DNA of 64,000 nucleotides, taken from contig NC_059504.1 in the NCBI RefSeq assembly GCF_914767665.1, positions 36,859,720-36,923,719 of the forward strand, in the 5' to 3' direction. A program made the translations under genes and the position numbers. Every line of letters begins with the position of its first letter. Position 1 is the first letter of the stretch. The notes beneath the pieces are model-generated. The model saw only the letters and a list, made by a program, of their open reading frames with translations. It did no database searches and was not told where the DNA came from. Positions 1-10,254 of the stretch are shown in pieces. Source of the DNA: Harmonia axyridis (taxonomy: Eukaryota > Arthropoda > Insecta > Coleoptera > Coccinellidae).

Positions 1-83
1 AGAAAGCACACTTATTTGGTTACGTGGTTCCAATAAAACTAATTACGAGAAGTGGAAGGCTAACCTCATGAACTTTTTAGACA
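1..83 (+). CDS. Na+/K+-ATPase beta cassette 1, exon A (3' part)
   Basis: The window opens inside this exon. Read from base 2 it gives ESTLIWLRGSNKTNYEKW and continues to a codon split by a consensus donor (GTAAGT at 84). This aligns residue for residue with the end of exon A in the three downstream cassettes (ESTLIWVQGTNRTNTK...). The Na+/K+-ATPase beta subunit is a single-pass type II membrane protein that helps fold and deliver the alpha pump subunit to the plasma membrane. This part is the start of its extracellular domain and carries an N-K-T glycosylation sequon. The exon ends in phase 1 (one base of a codon), matching exon B of the same cassette. The 5' part and any upstream exons lie outside the window. 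Family assignment rests on all three exons together; calling it nervana-like is inference. Confidence 0.85.
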
Positions 84-561
84 GTAAGTATTCAATATAA
101 AAAAAATGATTCGCATTAATGCGAACGAAGTCAAGATGAGCGTATTATAAATCTTTCCAATATAGAAAATAGATACATAGTAAAGAATTTGTGAAAATAT
201 TTCCGGTAGATAAATAAAAGAACGAAAACTAACATAATATAAAACTAATAGCATCGAAGAAGGAGCGAGCAAAAACAAGAGGACATATAGAAGTGGGAAG
301 GTTTGAAGTACCAAATATTTTCTAGAAACTTACCAAGTGCGTCTTATCAAAGGAAAGATTCATCTTGATCTCAGCAAGACATGACATACTTGTATGCTAC
401 GTTTGTAAGTACCTAGTTAGATGAGGTTAAGCAGAAATGTACCTATATTTCAAGGGGAGAACGAATGAACTCCTAAAGGCTTTTCAAAGCCAACTTATAA
501 AGTGCTTGTGCACTCATACGAGATTGATCGTCTTTGAGTCATCCCTCGAGTGGTAACCAAA

Positions 562-860
562 TACCTTCAGGATGATGTAAGCCGTCTGGAAGAATGATTC
601 ATCAAAGTGAACCCAGAAAAAAGAGCTGCTCTTCTCTTGTCACGAACACATTACTCAAACGGGCGTAATATCCCCTTAGAATCTCAAATAAAATACTAGG
701 GAATCATCTTAAATAAGAAACTCATATTCAACCTGCTTCTGGACTAAGCCTTCCAAAAGGGTAAAATAGTGCGGTTGCCAAATTGTCTTCGCTACTCTCT
801 CGTCGCAACAACATGTCCAAGGACCGCCTTCAAAGCGCCCTGGATTGTTTGTAATAACCA
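562..860 (+). pseudogene. Decayed LINE reverse-transcriptase C-terminal fragment
   Basis: The + strand reads as a broken non-LTR polyprotein segment. A D-D-V-S-R-L-E-E stretch is followed by a stop, then by a segment resembling VNPEKRAALLLSR and by IKY(stop)GIILNKKL. These correspond to the region just after the YADD box in Jockey-like reverse transcriptases (K-x-N-x-x-K ... K-Y-L-G-x-x-L-D). A later in-frame piece reads LLSRRNNMSKDRLQSALDCL. Several stops and frameshifts make it a fossil. Confidence 0.55.
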
Positions 861-1527
861 GATCCATCGTGAGGCGAACTTACCACAGTTGAGGAAATTT
901 CTTCATGAAATTGCCCTCAAAATTTTTGGAAGGTGATAAAATACCCAAATCGATTAGTTAGAGAATCCCTCTACTACGACGAATCTTCGACCAGATAAAA
1001 GCGTCCAAAGCTTGCTCTTGAAATCGAGTATTTCGATGAATGGCAGTGAATGTTGCACTGTATCACTCAATCACCCCCAAAAGGACCGTTCAACCTATGT
1101 AACCTTTCTAAAGGCCTCTCGAAAGTTGACAGGCAATCCCAATTTCTGCCATTTTACCCCTTTCAGGTCCGGATAAAATAGTCTATGACTCGTATATTTT
1201 GATGTTTTTAACTCAACGTGATCTACAGCTTGCCTTCCAGTTCCAGAGTTCTAATGAACTCTAGTATCTGGGATGGCTTCAAGGAGGCTAATTCCTCACT
1301 TCTACAAGTTTCGTGTCCAAAGCAGGTTTTGCCTTTGGCTAGTGATGGCGAGGCATTACGTCACCAAGTGATTCGGAGTTTCTTCCTCCTCTCCACAGAA
1401 TCTGCACTCATCATTTTCTGCTACACCCATTCTTATGAGGTGTTTCCTAAGGCGACAATGCCCTGTGAGGAATCCAGTGAGGAGATATAGTATACTCTTG
1501 ATAAGATCCAGATCTTATTGGATGTTG

Positions 1528-1596
1528 GATCCATCATGATTTAGCTCCCTGTGATTATTTTCTATGGGGCACAAAGAAAAATAACACCATGACTCT
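1528..1596 (+). pseudogene. Transposase C-terminal scrap (mariner/Tc-like)
   Basis: One frame reads IHHDLAPCDYFLWGTKKN. This matches the D-L-A-P-x-D-Y-F-L-W block that holds the third catalytic aspartate of Tc1/mariner transposases. No longer open frame surrounds it. Confidence 0.45.
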
Positions 1597-1980
1597 GGAT
1601 CACTCGTCAAGCCATAGTCAGATTATCGATGTATAACGTTGAAGTTTGTAATAATTGAACGAAACTTCGGTAGCAGATCAATGCAGGGTATTGACAATAT
1701 CGGACTACAGCTGCCTGATATCTTATTCTGCATGAACTTATGCTTTGCATGTTGTACTTATTATTGGTCAAGATATCAAATGTACATCTGGAGTCTTTGG
1801 TTTAAATTAAACTGAGAAGACTGAACAAGGAAAAAAACTAATTTTCATTCAATAGAATGAATATCTGATAAGTGATAGATATTCATCCCATAGCAATAAT
1901 AATTTCATCAGTAATTGACTTAGTTGAGCCATTTAATTTATTTAGTTCTAACTTCTAACTCAAGTTTTCATTGTTTTCAG

Positions 1981-2270
1981 TCTATTACACCCCTGGTAAA
2001 ATAGAAAAAGGAAATGTGCCAATAAAGCGTTGTTCGTATGACGAACTACCAATACCTGGTCAAGTTTGCGATATAGACGTCCGAAAATGGGAACCTTGCA
2101 CACCTGATCGTCACTTCGACTATCACAGGAACTCACCCTGTATCTTCCTGAAACTGAATAGGATATATGGGTGGGTGCCAGAGTACTACAACGATCCTAA
2201 TGATCTCCCAGATGATATGCCTCAACAACTTAAGGATCATATCACATATAATATTACTCGGGAAAAAGAG
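1981..2270 (+). CDS. Na+/K+-ATPase beta cassette 1, exon B
   Basis: The exon follows a pyrimidine-rich acceptor (TTGTTTTCAG) and ends at GAG|GTAGGA. Its two leading bases complete the codon left by exon A, giving DIYYTPGKIEKGNVP, and it ends in phase 0. It codes the middle ectodomain with four of the six cysteines that form the conserved beta-subunit disulfides: RCSY, QVCDID, WEPC and SPCIFLKLN. The signature IFLKLNRIYGWVPEYY and the LPDDMPQQL segment are typical of the family. Length is 290 nt, against 278 nt in cassettes 3 and 4; the extra 12 nt are an in-frame insertion near the start. N-I-T is a likely glycosylation site. No damage is visible. This cassette is clearly the most diverged of the four and may be the original copy. 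Confidence 0.9.
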
Positions 2271-2955
2271 GTAGGAGTTATTTAAATCTTTTTTCAATTC
2301 GAAAAATTATTTGTCTCTTATGACTTACCACGACTCGTTATGTGCTATTTTCAATCGTAGGAGATTTTGCGAGAGGAATTTAGGTGATGATATTTTTCAT
2401 TTACCTGAAAAAATCACATTAACAAAATCCATTGCACACTGACCAAAAACATATAGACCCGTATCTATTAAATTCTTCTTATCTCATTATTTGCATAATA
2501 GATGATCTAGAAATGGTCTCATTTCCCAAAAAAGAGCATAAAATTTAAGACCACCTATTCCAATCACCATAATGCATGAAAACTAGAAAAAAGAATATGT
2601 ACACCTAACCAACTGATATAGTATATCCAGTCAAGTCACTTGGAGGAAGACAGAATATTTCGATTATTTAAGGGATGTCCAAGTTTTCAGAAATTCCTTT
2701 GGAGCCAGTGAATTTATTGCCTAACAACACTTTCAAATAAACCCCGATATTTAGCGGATCGCGGCAGAAGGACATCTGGCCAAGCGTTTTCAAGGACTAG
2801 TTCAAGTGACTTTGGATATACTATAACAACACACATATTTCAAGAAATGTTGCAAATACAAAAATTACGAAGTTTGACATCAAACCATGCAACTCTTCGC
2901 AATTGTCAAATTCTGTTATGCATTTTTGTAAAGTGGTCCTTCTTCTTTTTTTCAG
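2271..2955 (+). other. Intron B-C of cassette 1
   Basis: A short 685-base intron holding one MITE (2617-2825). Apart from that I see only AT-rich unique sequence. The same intron is 4.5 kb in unit 3 and 7.6 kb in unit 2 because of transposon insertions. Confidence 0.7.
2617..2825. mobile_element. MITE with TATAGTATATCC termini
   Basis: The ends are inverted repeats: the left reads tatagtatatccag then tcaagtcacttgg, and the right reads caagtgactttggatatactata. The left part (tcacttggaggaag..cagaatatttc) recurs at the starts of units 3 and 4 (about 18730-18790 and 34481-34540) and beside the end of unit 4. The same MITE family therefore sits at the borders of the segmental duplications. Confidence 0.65.
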
Positions 2956-3231
2956 AGGAACAATATTTGGATCTCTTGTACAGGCGAAACTCCAGCAGAT
3001 AACGAATATTTAGGACCTATCAAATATTATCCTTCATATCAAGGATTTCCAGGATACTATTACCCTTATATGAACTCGGAAGGTTACTTGAGTCCTTTGG
3101 TTGCTGTTCAATTCAAAAGGCCAACTTCTGGTTTAGTCATAAATATTGAATGCAGAGCATGGGCCAAAAACATAAAATATAACAGACATGACAGAAGTGG
3201 ATCGGTACATTTCGAATTACTGATTGACTAA
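2956..3231 (+). CDS. Na+/K+-ATPase beta cassette 1, exon C (terminal)
   Basis: The exon begins in phase 0 after TTTTTTTCAG and runs 91 codons to TAA. It starts RNNIWISCTGETPADNEY and ends with SGSVHFELLID. It carries the last cysteine pair (ISC and NIECRAW), the family-typical GFPGYYYPYMNS core and the AWAKNIKY strand. The C-terminus with aromatic and Leu-Leu-Ile-Asp residues is the standard beta-subunit end. With exon B and the visible end of exon A it makes an intact reading frame. A candidate polyadenylation signal lies at 3501. A canonical GSVHFELLID end contrasts with the FVHFELYIE or YTV ends of cassettes 3 and 4. Confidence 0.92.
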   Translation, partial: RNNIWISCTGETPADNEYLGPIKYYPSYQGFPGYYYPYMNSEGYLSPLVAVQFKRPTSGLVINIECRAWAKNIKYNRHDRSGSVHFELLID

Positions 3232-3500
3232 AATCGAAGTGATGTTTAAAACTGCTGGACAGAAATATACAAAGCAATATTATAAATGAATTTATAGTTT
3301 ATTTGATGTTGTTTTTTCAATAATGTGTTCGTCTGGTATTATAGAATCTAATGGCAGCTATTTTTGTCCAGTAGTCAATTCCGAGCCAAAATGTAGCAAC
3401 TGATAGTAAGATGAGATACTGATTAGGTTAGTTTTTTTGTTGTTATTTCAGTTTTGAATATTTATTACCAGACGTCGATGTACAATGTATATTTTGATAA

Positions 3501-3506
3501 AATAAA
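3501..3506 (+). promoter_or_regulatory. Candidate polyadenylation signal of cassette 1
   Basis: AATAAA lies 270 bases after the cassette 1 stop codon, in AT-rich sequence just before the first repeat unit begins. It is the first clear AATAAA after the stop. Confidence 0.45.
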
Positions 3507-3704
3507 ACACCTTTATAATTTTGATGATTATTTGATAAAAACTCTCGACTCTACTTAATACCTACAAATGATAATAAGATAATAATTATAAGATAAGCCA
3601 AATCAAAGAAATCATCAAAATATTTTAAAACATTCATTTGGACAGAATGAAATGGAGATCATGAGAATAAGCAGAAACATAGTCAAAATTCTCTTCTTAG
3701 AGAG

Positions 3705-3911
3705 TTCGAAATGACTGCATATTTTGAGCTGAAAAAGTCTCATCAATATTATTTATCGCTCATATCCTACTCAGATTTCTGCAAACGTTTTTTGAATAGA
3801 AATGCACCTCATTTCAATCTCATTGTAATTATTAAAAAAGTTTGCAGATCATATGAGCGATACATACCTTTTGATGACACTTTTTAACCGAAAATATGCA
3901 GTCATTTCGAA
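3705..3911. mobile_element. Inverted-repeat MITE upstream of exon A (unit 2)
   Basis: TTCGAAATGACTGCATATTT at the left is mirrored by the reverse complement at the right end (atatgcagtcatttcgaa). The arms extend about 65 bases inward to the shared atcgctcatat motif. Orthologous copies lie at about 18923-19132 and 34657-34862, so it predates the duplications. Confidence 0.65.
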
Positions 3912-5073
3912 TACCCAGAATTCAAACTAAGTTTCTGTTTGTTCACGTGGTCTGCATTTCATTTTGTACAAATGAATGTTTTAAAATATTTTGTTGTAGA
4001 GTTGAGTAATCTTATTTTGAAATGGTATGCGTGAAAATTATTCTGAAAGTCCAGTACAAAACAGTGCACTCTTTGACTCTTTCTCTTTGATAGCCCTACT
4101 GTGACATTACACTCTAACTGTCTCAATCAAAAAGGAAAAAACCCTTAATAATCCCCGATAAGAAAATAAAAAAGTAATGAACCCCCACTGACTAAAACTG
4201 AAATAATGAAACAAAAATTTGATTAAGTAAACTAATAACAGCATTGGATAATAGTAAATAAAAATTATTCCTGAAAGATCAAGGAGCCGTCCCACAAACG
4301 AAATAAAAGCTGACAAATTTTACCAAAAAGAATGCCTACAAGCCTGATGAGTACATGAGTTTTGGCATCAATAATTTTGTAACTGAGCAATGTGAGGGAG
4401 ATTCCGTCCTTCCGTTTTTGACTGAATTACTTCTCATTCGGTGCTTCGTAAAACAACACATAGGATTTTTTTAATCAAGCTTAAAATGCCGCCCTTTAAT
4501 ATTGGCGCCAAAAAGGCGACCGCTTAACCTGCCTGTGGCTCCCTATCGTCGGCACTGAGTATCAATATAATAGTGAGTTTCAGGATCTTTGGAATTGTGT
4601 GGAAATTTCGTAAGTAATATAATTTTTTTAATGAATCATTTTAGGTTGGATCTTGTGCCACTGATCAAACTATTTCTCATCTTGTGCTTTTTCATTATAA
4701 AATTCGATCAATTTGTTTTGATTTTCTATGATATATTATTCTCGATAGGTCAATGTTATCTTTTATAATTTCCATAATATTTACATTAAATCAAATTTTT
4801 GATTCATGATTCATTTACATCTTGAAATACACAGAAGAAAGAGTCGGTACTGGTGGTATAGGAAGTTATATAAAATTATGGGTATTTATATGTTTTTCTC
4901 ATATTGTCCCAATGATGTTACTTATTGACATCTGATTCCAGCAAACCAACATTGTATATTCTAGAAAGATCTAGGAAGATAATTATCAGATCATTTTTCA
5001 TAAAAAGTTTCAATAATGAATTTTTATTTGGATTGATAATGCAAACAACTGTCATTTGACATTTCTTTTTCAG
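3912..5073 (+). other. Sequence upstream of cassette 2 exon A
   Basis: About 1.16 kb that recurs before exon A in units 3 and 4. It includes a GC-richer patch near 4485-4560 (aatgccgcc, ggcgcc) that looks like an old transposon end. No exon coding a beta-subunit cytoplasmic N-terminus (NPET..LGRT..SW type) is recognisable, and no convincing core promoter was seen. Confidence 0.5.
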
Positions 5074-5322
5074 CGAAAATTTTTCATTACTCTATTTCTT
5101 TTACCGTACTAGCAGTTTTATTGACCATATGCGTATTAGTTTTCTCTCGAGCGGTCAGGTCAGAAGTTCAAAAATGGAGTGATATAGGCATGAATGGTAC
5201 CACCCCAAAATTAGGTTTCATTCCAATGCCAGAAAACAATGAAAGTACTCTTATATGGGTAAAAGGAACTAATGAAACAAATGCCAAAAAATGGTCCTCA
5301 AGAATTCAATCCTCTTTAGAAA
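5074..5322 (+). CDS. Na+/K+-ATPase beta cassette 2, exon A
   Basis: The exon follows TTTCTTTTTCAG and ends at GAAA|GTGAGT; it is 249 nt, phase 1 in and phase 1 out. It reads (A)KIFHYSISFTVLAVLL followed by TICVLVFSRAV: a hydrophobic signal-anchor of about 22 residues. The first ectodomain segment comes next, with N-G-T, N-E-S and N-E-T sequons. If the preceding exon ends in G, the first codon is Ala, matching the W-A-K-I junction usual in insect beta subunits. The exon is open and intact, but it belongs to a cassette whose exon B is broken. The upstream partner exon is not in this window. Confidence 0.88.
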
Positions 5323-5560
5323 GTGAGTATGAATGCATTCTGAATATTTCGTGTTGAGATCTAGGAAACAATTATTAAGGGTATCTCGGTAATAATTGTA
5401 CAGAATGTTTCACGTAAGCGGGTCACTGCTTTTTGTGGCTTATCCTTGAGCAATAATGAACAGTGGCCCATCACAATGATAGTATTGTTCACGGGCTATC
5501 CAAATATGTTATTGGAAGAACTATCTATCCAAGGAAAAACCTTTTTTAATTTTTGGCTTT

Positions 5561-6030
5561 CCTCAGAAAGCTACAAGGTGAATTTTCATATTCATGGAAA
5601 TAATGAAACCATCATCAGAACCAAACTTGTCGCTGTAATTTGTTGAAACTTGGGATGTTATTAACACATGCCGAGGTCAAGTTCGAGAGATATTAATTAT
5701 TGCAATATTCCAGGACCGGACTCATTATTTCTCATATGAAGGGTCCGGGTTAAAAATATCATTTTGTATTTCGAATTTAAAATCATTGTTTCGATTTCGA
5801 AAAAGAGCATTATTTCATCTCAAAGTGATATTTTTTACCTGAACTCTTCAAATAAGAATAATGAGTTCGGTCCTGGAATATTGAAATAATTAATATCTCT
5901 TTCACTTGACCTCGGCATGTGTCAATAATATCCTAAGTTTCAATAAATTCCAGCGATCAGTTTGGTTCTGATGATGGCTCCATTATTTCCATGAATATGA
6001 AAACTCACCATGTAGCTTTCTGAGGGGAAG
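5561..6030. mobile_element. Foldback (palindromic) element, unit 2
   Basis: The left arm (5563-5729) contains tcagaaagctac, catggaaataatg, catcatcagaaccaaac, catgccgaggtcaag and ccaggaccggactcatt. The same words appear reverse-complemented and in reverse order in the right arm (5855-6027). No transposase is visible. Orthologous copies are at about 39440-39920 (complete) and 23370-23575 (right arm lost). Confidence 0.75.
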
Positions 6031-6294
6031 CTGATATTGATGTTTTGGTGTCATTCCGTACTCACCTAATTCTAATATAAGTACTCAGAGTACTCTACCT
6101 CTGATAAGAGTAGGTATAGATGTAACTTGATTCCTCGAAAACTTAACAGTTCAAATGTGATCCTTATTTCTTTTTCCTTTGATATACATATACCTACAAG
6201 GGTGAACAAGAAAAAATGAAAAGTAAGTGTTTATTCAGAACATACTGTGGAGTGAATGGTTTACAGAAGATAAGATAATGTTTACGAATACTTA

Positions 6295-6447
6295 TGCGCG
6301 CCAATCACGAGGCTTTTTCTCGAGACTTTGGAAGCCAGGTAACCAAGAGATTCCAGTCGGGCAGTCAAGTTCATTCTCTGATTTGCGGCCGTGTCCCGAG
6401 TAAAATGATCCGAACGCTCGAACATGGGTGCCTCGTGAGTAGCCGCC
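6295..6447. mobile_element. Short MITE with GCCCGCC..CTCACGAGGC-type ends
   Basis: The left end gcgcgccaatcacgaggc and the right end gcctcgtgagtagccgcc are inverted repeats. A TTTA-like flank follows the right end. A related perfect hairpin sits at 30233-30413, and an orthologous copy lies at about 40172-40350. Confidence 0.6.
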
Positions 6448-6629
6448 TTTAGATGTTGCCTCATCTTTTACAGCATGAGTGGTTTCAGTATACTGAAAGA
6501 GCTTGTTTCATTATACCGTAGTATAAGGAGTTCTTTATAAAATGATTGTACATAGACGCATAATTTTGCTTTCGTCGTTCTTTTTCCGAAATTCGAGGCT
6601 TTATTTTAAAAAACTGGTTATACCTACAT

Positions 6630-7262
6630 TTATGATTCAAAGTATTGTCCATCGCTGGCCACTACTTTCTTCAATCTTTCGGGCAGCGTACGAATCCCGC
6701 GTTGAAAAAACTGCTCATCTTTTGAAGCGATCCACGAATTGATCCAATTTTTTACTTCTTCATAAGACCAAAAGTGCTGGTCAGCCAGGGCGTGTGTCAT
6801 TAATCGAAACAAGTGATAGTCCGAGGAAGCAACGTCTGGAGAATACGACGGGTAGTAGGACTTTCCATTTCAACGTTTCTAAGTAAGTCTTGACCACTTT
6901 CGCAATATGGGGTCGAGAATTGTCATACTGTAAAATCACTTTATCATGTGTTTCGTTGTATTGCGGCCGTTTGTCTTTCGATGCTCGGCTTGAACGCATT
7001 AATTGCGTTCGATAACGATCGCCTATGATTGTTTCAGTCGGTTTTAACAACTCGTAATACACAACGCTGAGCTGGTCCCACCAAATAGTGAGCATGACCT
7101 TGGAACCGTGAATATTTGGTTTGGTCAACCACGTGGAAGCATGGCCGGTAAATCCCCTTGATTTTCTGCACTTGGGATGATCGAAATGAACCCATTTTCG
7201 TCTCTAGTAACAATGTGATGCAGGAGTCCCTTCCGTCTTTGCTTTTCAAGCCATGACGAAGG
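6630..7262 (-). pseudogene. Mariner (DD34D) transposase remnant, unit 2
   Basis: The minus strand codes a broken mariner transposase. Recognisable blocks are WLEKQRRKGLLHHIVT-R-DEN (first catalytic Asp), TKPNIHGSKVMLTIWWDQ, YYELLKPTETI, KVILQYDNSRPH (second Asp), and ALADQHFWSYEEVKNWI near the C-terminus. The segment that should carry SPDxxSSDYHLF is frameshifted here. The transposase N-terminal DNA-binding region is missing. Units 3 and 4 carry orthologous copies, so insertion preceded the duplications. Confidence 0.8.
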
Positions 7263-8177
7263 CGTCATGTTTACAAATATCTAAGCTTATTGTATTGCAT
7301 CTACGATCTATTTATTTCGACTACCACTCACGGTTACTGTCATCTATATCAAAACGGCAGAAGCAAAGTTGTTAGTGTTGAAGAATGCCATAATCATCAA
7401 CTTAATTTCATTGTTTACTTGATCACTTTTTTATAGATAGAAGAACTTTTTTCATTTGATGTATAAAATAATCGAGTTAAGTATGTACCTTATCTACTTT
7501 AGACAATTTCAATGTACAGTAAAATACATTATTGATACAAAGTACAACCGATCGAATAATGAACCGATCATCAAACTTTAATAATGTTGGTTGTTCGTTG
7601 ATTCAATGAAAACTAATAATCGGAAGTAATTGCACAAGTGCATCAAAATTACCGATAATTTTGCATGACAGCGTGTTGTCATAAAAACTGCATGAGTTCA
7701 TTTTCATTTTTGGAGAAAGAGCACGACACCGAAGGTGGAGGGAAATATTCAATATAATGAACGACTTGTCATTGTATTAGTGTTTACATTCATCGGTTAA
7801 AAAATGATATCTGAATTCATCAATACATTTAACTTTTTCATGGAACTTATGTAGGTATACACTTTTGGTCCGATGTATTAATTGAAATCAACTTGAAGAA
7901 CTTTGCGATTAAAATATTACTTTCTCGTTCAAAAAACGGTACCATATGTAGTGCTTTAATTTCTCTCAAAATTAATGTTTCGCATTAAATAAAATCAGAA
8001 AAGATGGGGCAACATCTGAATGTTCATAAACATTCATGTCAATAAATCACGCCACAGTCCACAGGGTGTTCTGATTTCTGAATAAAACCTTCCTCTTAAC
8101 TTTTTTTAGTCACAGAGACTACTCCACAAATTTAGAAATTGCGGTCTTTCTTGATCTAAAATTCTTTCCCTTTCTTT

Positions 8178-8396
8178 TTATACGTAATATTGAAGGAAAT
8201 CATTAAATATATAAGTTCTAATTTGAAAATCTTGAGTTTCGTGGAATTTGAGTTGTCTAAGTTCATGGTCTTCTGATAAACAACCTGTACATTTTTGTTC
8301 CAAACCGCAATCAATTTTGTAATAATATATGTTTGCGAAATCGAAAAAATCTTCTTCTGCAGGAATATTCGAAAGCATCTGAATCCTCGTCGGCAC
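8178..8396 (-). other. Antisense intronic ORF, copy 1 (unrecognised)
   Basis: A 72-codon minus-strand frame contains DFANIYYYKIDCGLEQKCTG and LSEDHELRQLKF. It has no match to a family I know. Compared with the other three copies it lacks exactly 12 nt (IFDF), an in-frame deletion. No promoter or splice context is evident. It may be part of an old transposon or an unrecognised exon. Confidence 0.3.
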
Positions 8397-8898
8397 CTTT
8401 TTTTCATAAGAATCTCATTAACTCATGAACCGTTGAGTTTCTACCTAGAATATGTAGGTAGAACTTATGTAGGTATAGACTTTTGGTCCGATGTATTAAT
8501 TGAAATTAACTTGAAGAACTTTGTGATTAAAATATAACAGATTCTGTACAAGACGTTCCGAAACGTTGGCAAAATCATAGTTGGTTATTTATTCTTTCTG
8601 TCCAAATTCCTGTGATAAATTGCTCAATTTTTAAAATATAACTTTCTCGTTCAACAACGGTACCATATGTAGTGCTTTAATTTTTCTCAAAATTAATATA
8701 TCGCATTAAATAAAATCAGAAAAGAAGGGGCAACATCTGCATGTTCATAAACATTGATCTCAATAAATCACGCCACAGTCCACAGGGTGTTCTGATTTCT
8801 GAATAAAACCTTCCTCTTAACTTTTTTTAGTCACAGATACTACTCCACAAATTTAGAAATTGCGGTCTTTCTTGATCTAGAATTCTTTTCCCTTCTTT

Positions 8899-9129
8899 TT
8901 ATACGTAATATTGAAGGAAATCATAAAAAATATAAGTTCTAATTTGAAAATCTTGAGTTTCGTAGAATTTGAGTTGTGCAAGTTCATGGTCTTCTGATAA
9001 ACACCCTATACATTTTTGTTCCAAACCGCAATCAATTTTGTAATAATATATGTTTGCAAAGTCGAAAATAAAATCGACAAAATCTATTTCTGCAGGAATA
9101 CTCAAAAGCATGTGAGTCCTCGTCGGCAC
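8899..9129 (-). other. Antisense intronic ORF, copy 2 (unrecognised)
   Basis: The second copy in unit 2's tandem duplication, 76 codons, open. It keeps DFIFDFANIYYYKIDCGLEQ and ends LQYYV like the others. Substitutions include Arg to Ala within the HELRQL motif. Confidence 0.3.
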
Positions 9130-9618
9130 CTTTTTTTTTCATAAGAATCTCACTAACTCATGAACCGTTGAATGTTTACCCAGAGTATAACATATTGCTG
9201 AAATTGTCATCAAAGAAGCTATCTATTGATGCCATAATATAATAGGCTGTGTCATTTGATTATAAGGAAGTAGTAGTCTGTTTCTGGTATAACCGGAAGT
9301 TGTAGGGATCTGAAAATATTTTTAGGAGAAAGATCATTGTCTCAAACACCAACATTTAAATTTTCAGCACAAAATTGAGATTAGTTTTCCATAAATGTCT
9401 AATAGGCCTTCGCGGTGAATCACTCTGTATATAACTGCTGAATATTTCCATGAATAGGTGCGAGTTTCTCCAGAAAACATCGAAGAAAGTCAATTTTTTT
9501 ACCGATCAGTCCCTTAAGCATCGACCCTTGAAATTAAATCTGTATTTTTTTTTAATTGCATCAAACATTCCATATCCTCGAATATGATTTCCTGATTTTA
9601 ATTTTTGAATTTTTTCAG

Positions 9619-9897
9619 CCTATTATTATGAAAATAGATATGTGTCAAGAAAAAGTTGTTCTTACATTAATCCCCCCAAATCAGGTGAAGTTTGTAGTAT
9701 CGATGTTAGGAAGTGGGAGCCCTGCCAACCAGATAATTATTTTAGCTATCACAGAAATACACCATGTATATTTCTAAAACTCAATTAAGATACAAGGATG
9801 GGTGCCAGAGTACTACAATGATACGAATAATCTTCCAGAAGACATGCCACAACAACTGAAAGACCACATAAAATACAGCATAACACGACCTGAAGAG
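9619..9897 (+). pseudogene. Na+/K+-ATPase beta cassette 2, exon B, frameshifted
   Basis: Splice sites are intact (TTTTTTCAG before, GAAGAG|GTAAAA after). The exon starts (T)YYYENRYVSRKSCSYINPP and carries all four expected cysteines. It is 279 nt long, against 278 nt in cassettes 3 and 4. The extra base lies in ctcaatTaagata (about 9783-9785), giving an immediate in-frame TAA after FLKLN and shifting the rest. The downstream sequence still matches WVPEYYNDTNNLPEDMPQQL in the shifted frame, so the lesion looks recent. Cassette 2 therefore cannot code a full beta subunit unless exon B is skipped, and skipping it would also break the phase. A sequencing error is the main alternative. Confidence 0.85.
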
Positions 9898-10254
9898 GTA
9901 AAAAAAACTCAAGCTTCTCTGGATAAAAAATAATATTAAATTTTAACACCAGAATACTTGTCCACATAGTCCATCATCAATATCAAGACAAGAACCAGAA
10001 TACTTATCGATGTTCATATTTTCGGGTGGTTAAGTATGCTTTTAGTGAGCATTTTCCACTCAAATTGCTACTGAATGATTATGAAGTTTGGTATATCATT
10101 TACTATATCCTTCTGTGTGAATTTCTACACGATATTCCGGAAAATTCATGATTTGTAGAAAAACATCGAATTGTTTTGAAAAAAGAAAGGAAAGGGTGCT
10201 AATAATCTATTATACATATGTGTATGTTATTATTAGAAAATCGTGACAGAAATG
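9898..10254 (+). other. Start of intron B-C of cassette 2
   Basis: Intron sequence collinear with 26276-26470 and 42917-43200. No gene or element recognised before the foldback element begins. Confidence 0.6.

Larger units (their letters stand above)
84..1980 (+). other. Intron A-B of cassette 1
   Basis: This 1.9 kb intron is unlike the corresponding introns of cassettes 2-4 and lacks their mariner and foldback insertions. It contains decayed LINE and transposase pieces, listed separately. Nothing else is recognised between about 90 and 560. Confidence 0.7.
7848..9180 (+). repeat. Local tandem duplication inside unit 2
   Basis: Segments 7848-8460 and 8461-9180 are near copies; for example gtaccatatgtagtgcttta occurs in both, offset by about 712 bases. 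Units 3 and 4 have only one copy (about 24940-25540 and 41610-42220). About 95 bases at 8540-8634 are present only in the second copy. Confidence 0.75.

Noticed and set aside
1218..1490. 90-codon open frame in cassette 1 intron.
   Set aside because: No motif, lies between LINE and transposase debris, and starts at a non-ATG codon.
4589..4611. Exon-like piece DLWNCVEIS between TTTCAG and GTAAGT upstream of exon A.
   Set aside because: The donor exists only in unit 2 (units 3 and 4 read ggaactaat or ggaagtaat), and the surrounding frame looks like transposon sequence.
4806..4881. Possible N-terminal coding exon before cassette 2 exon A: ATG plus 24 codons rich in Arg/Lys/Tyr/Trp ending ATG G|GTATTT in the right phase.
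   Set aside because: The ATG is ATA in units 3 and 4, unit 4 has a one-base deletion in the frame, and no beta-subunit N-terminal motif is present. Probably chance.
5446..5646. 66-codon frame MSNNEQWPITMIVLFTGYPN.
   Set aside because: Overlaps the left arm of the foldback element and is disrupted in units 3 and 4.
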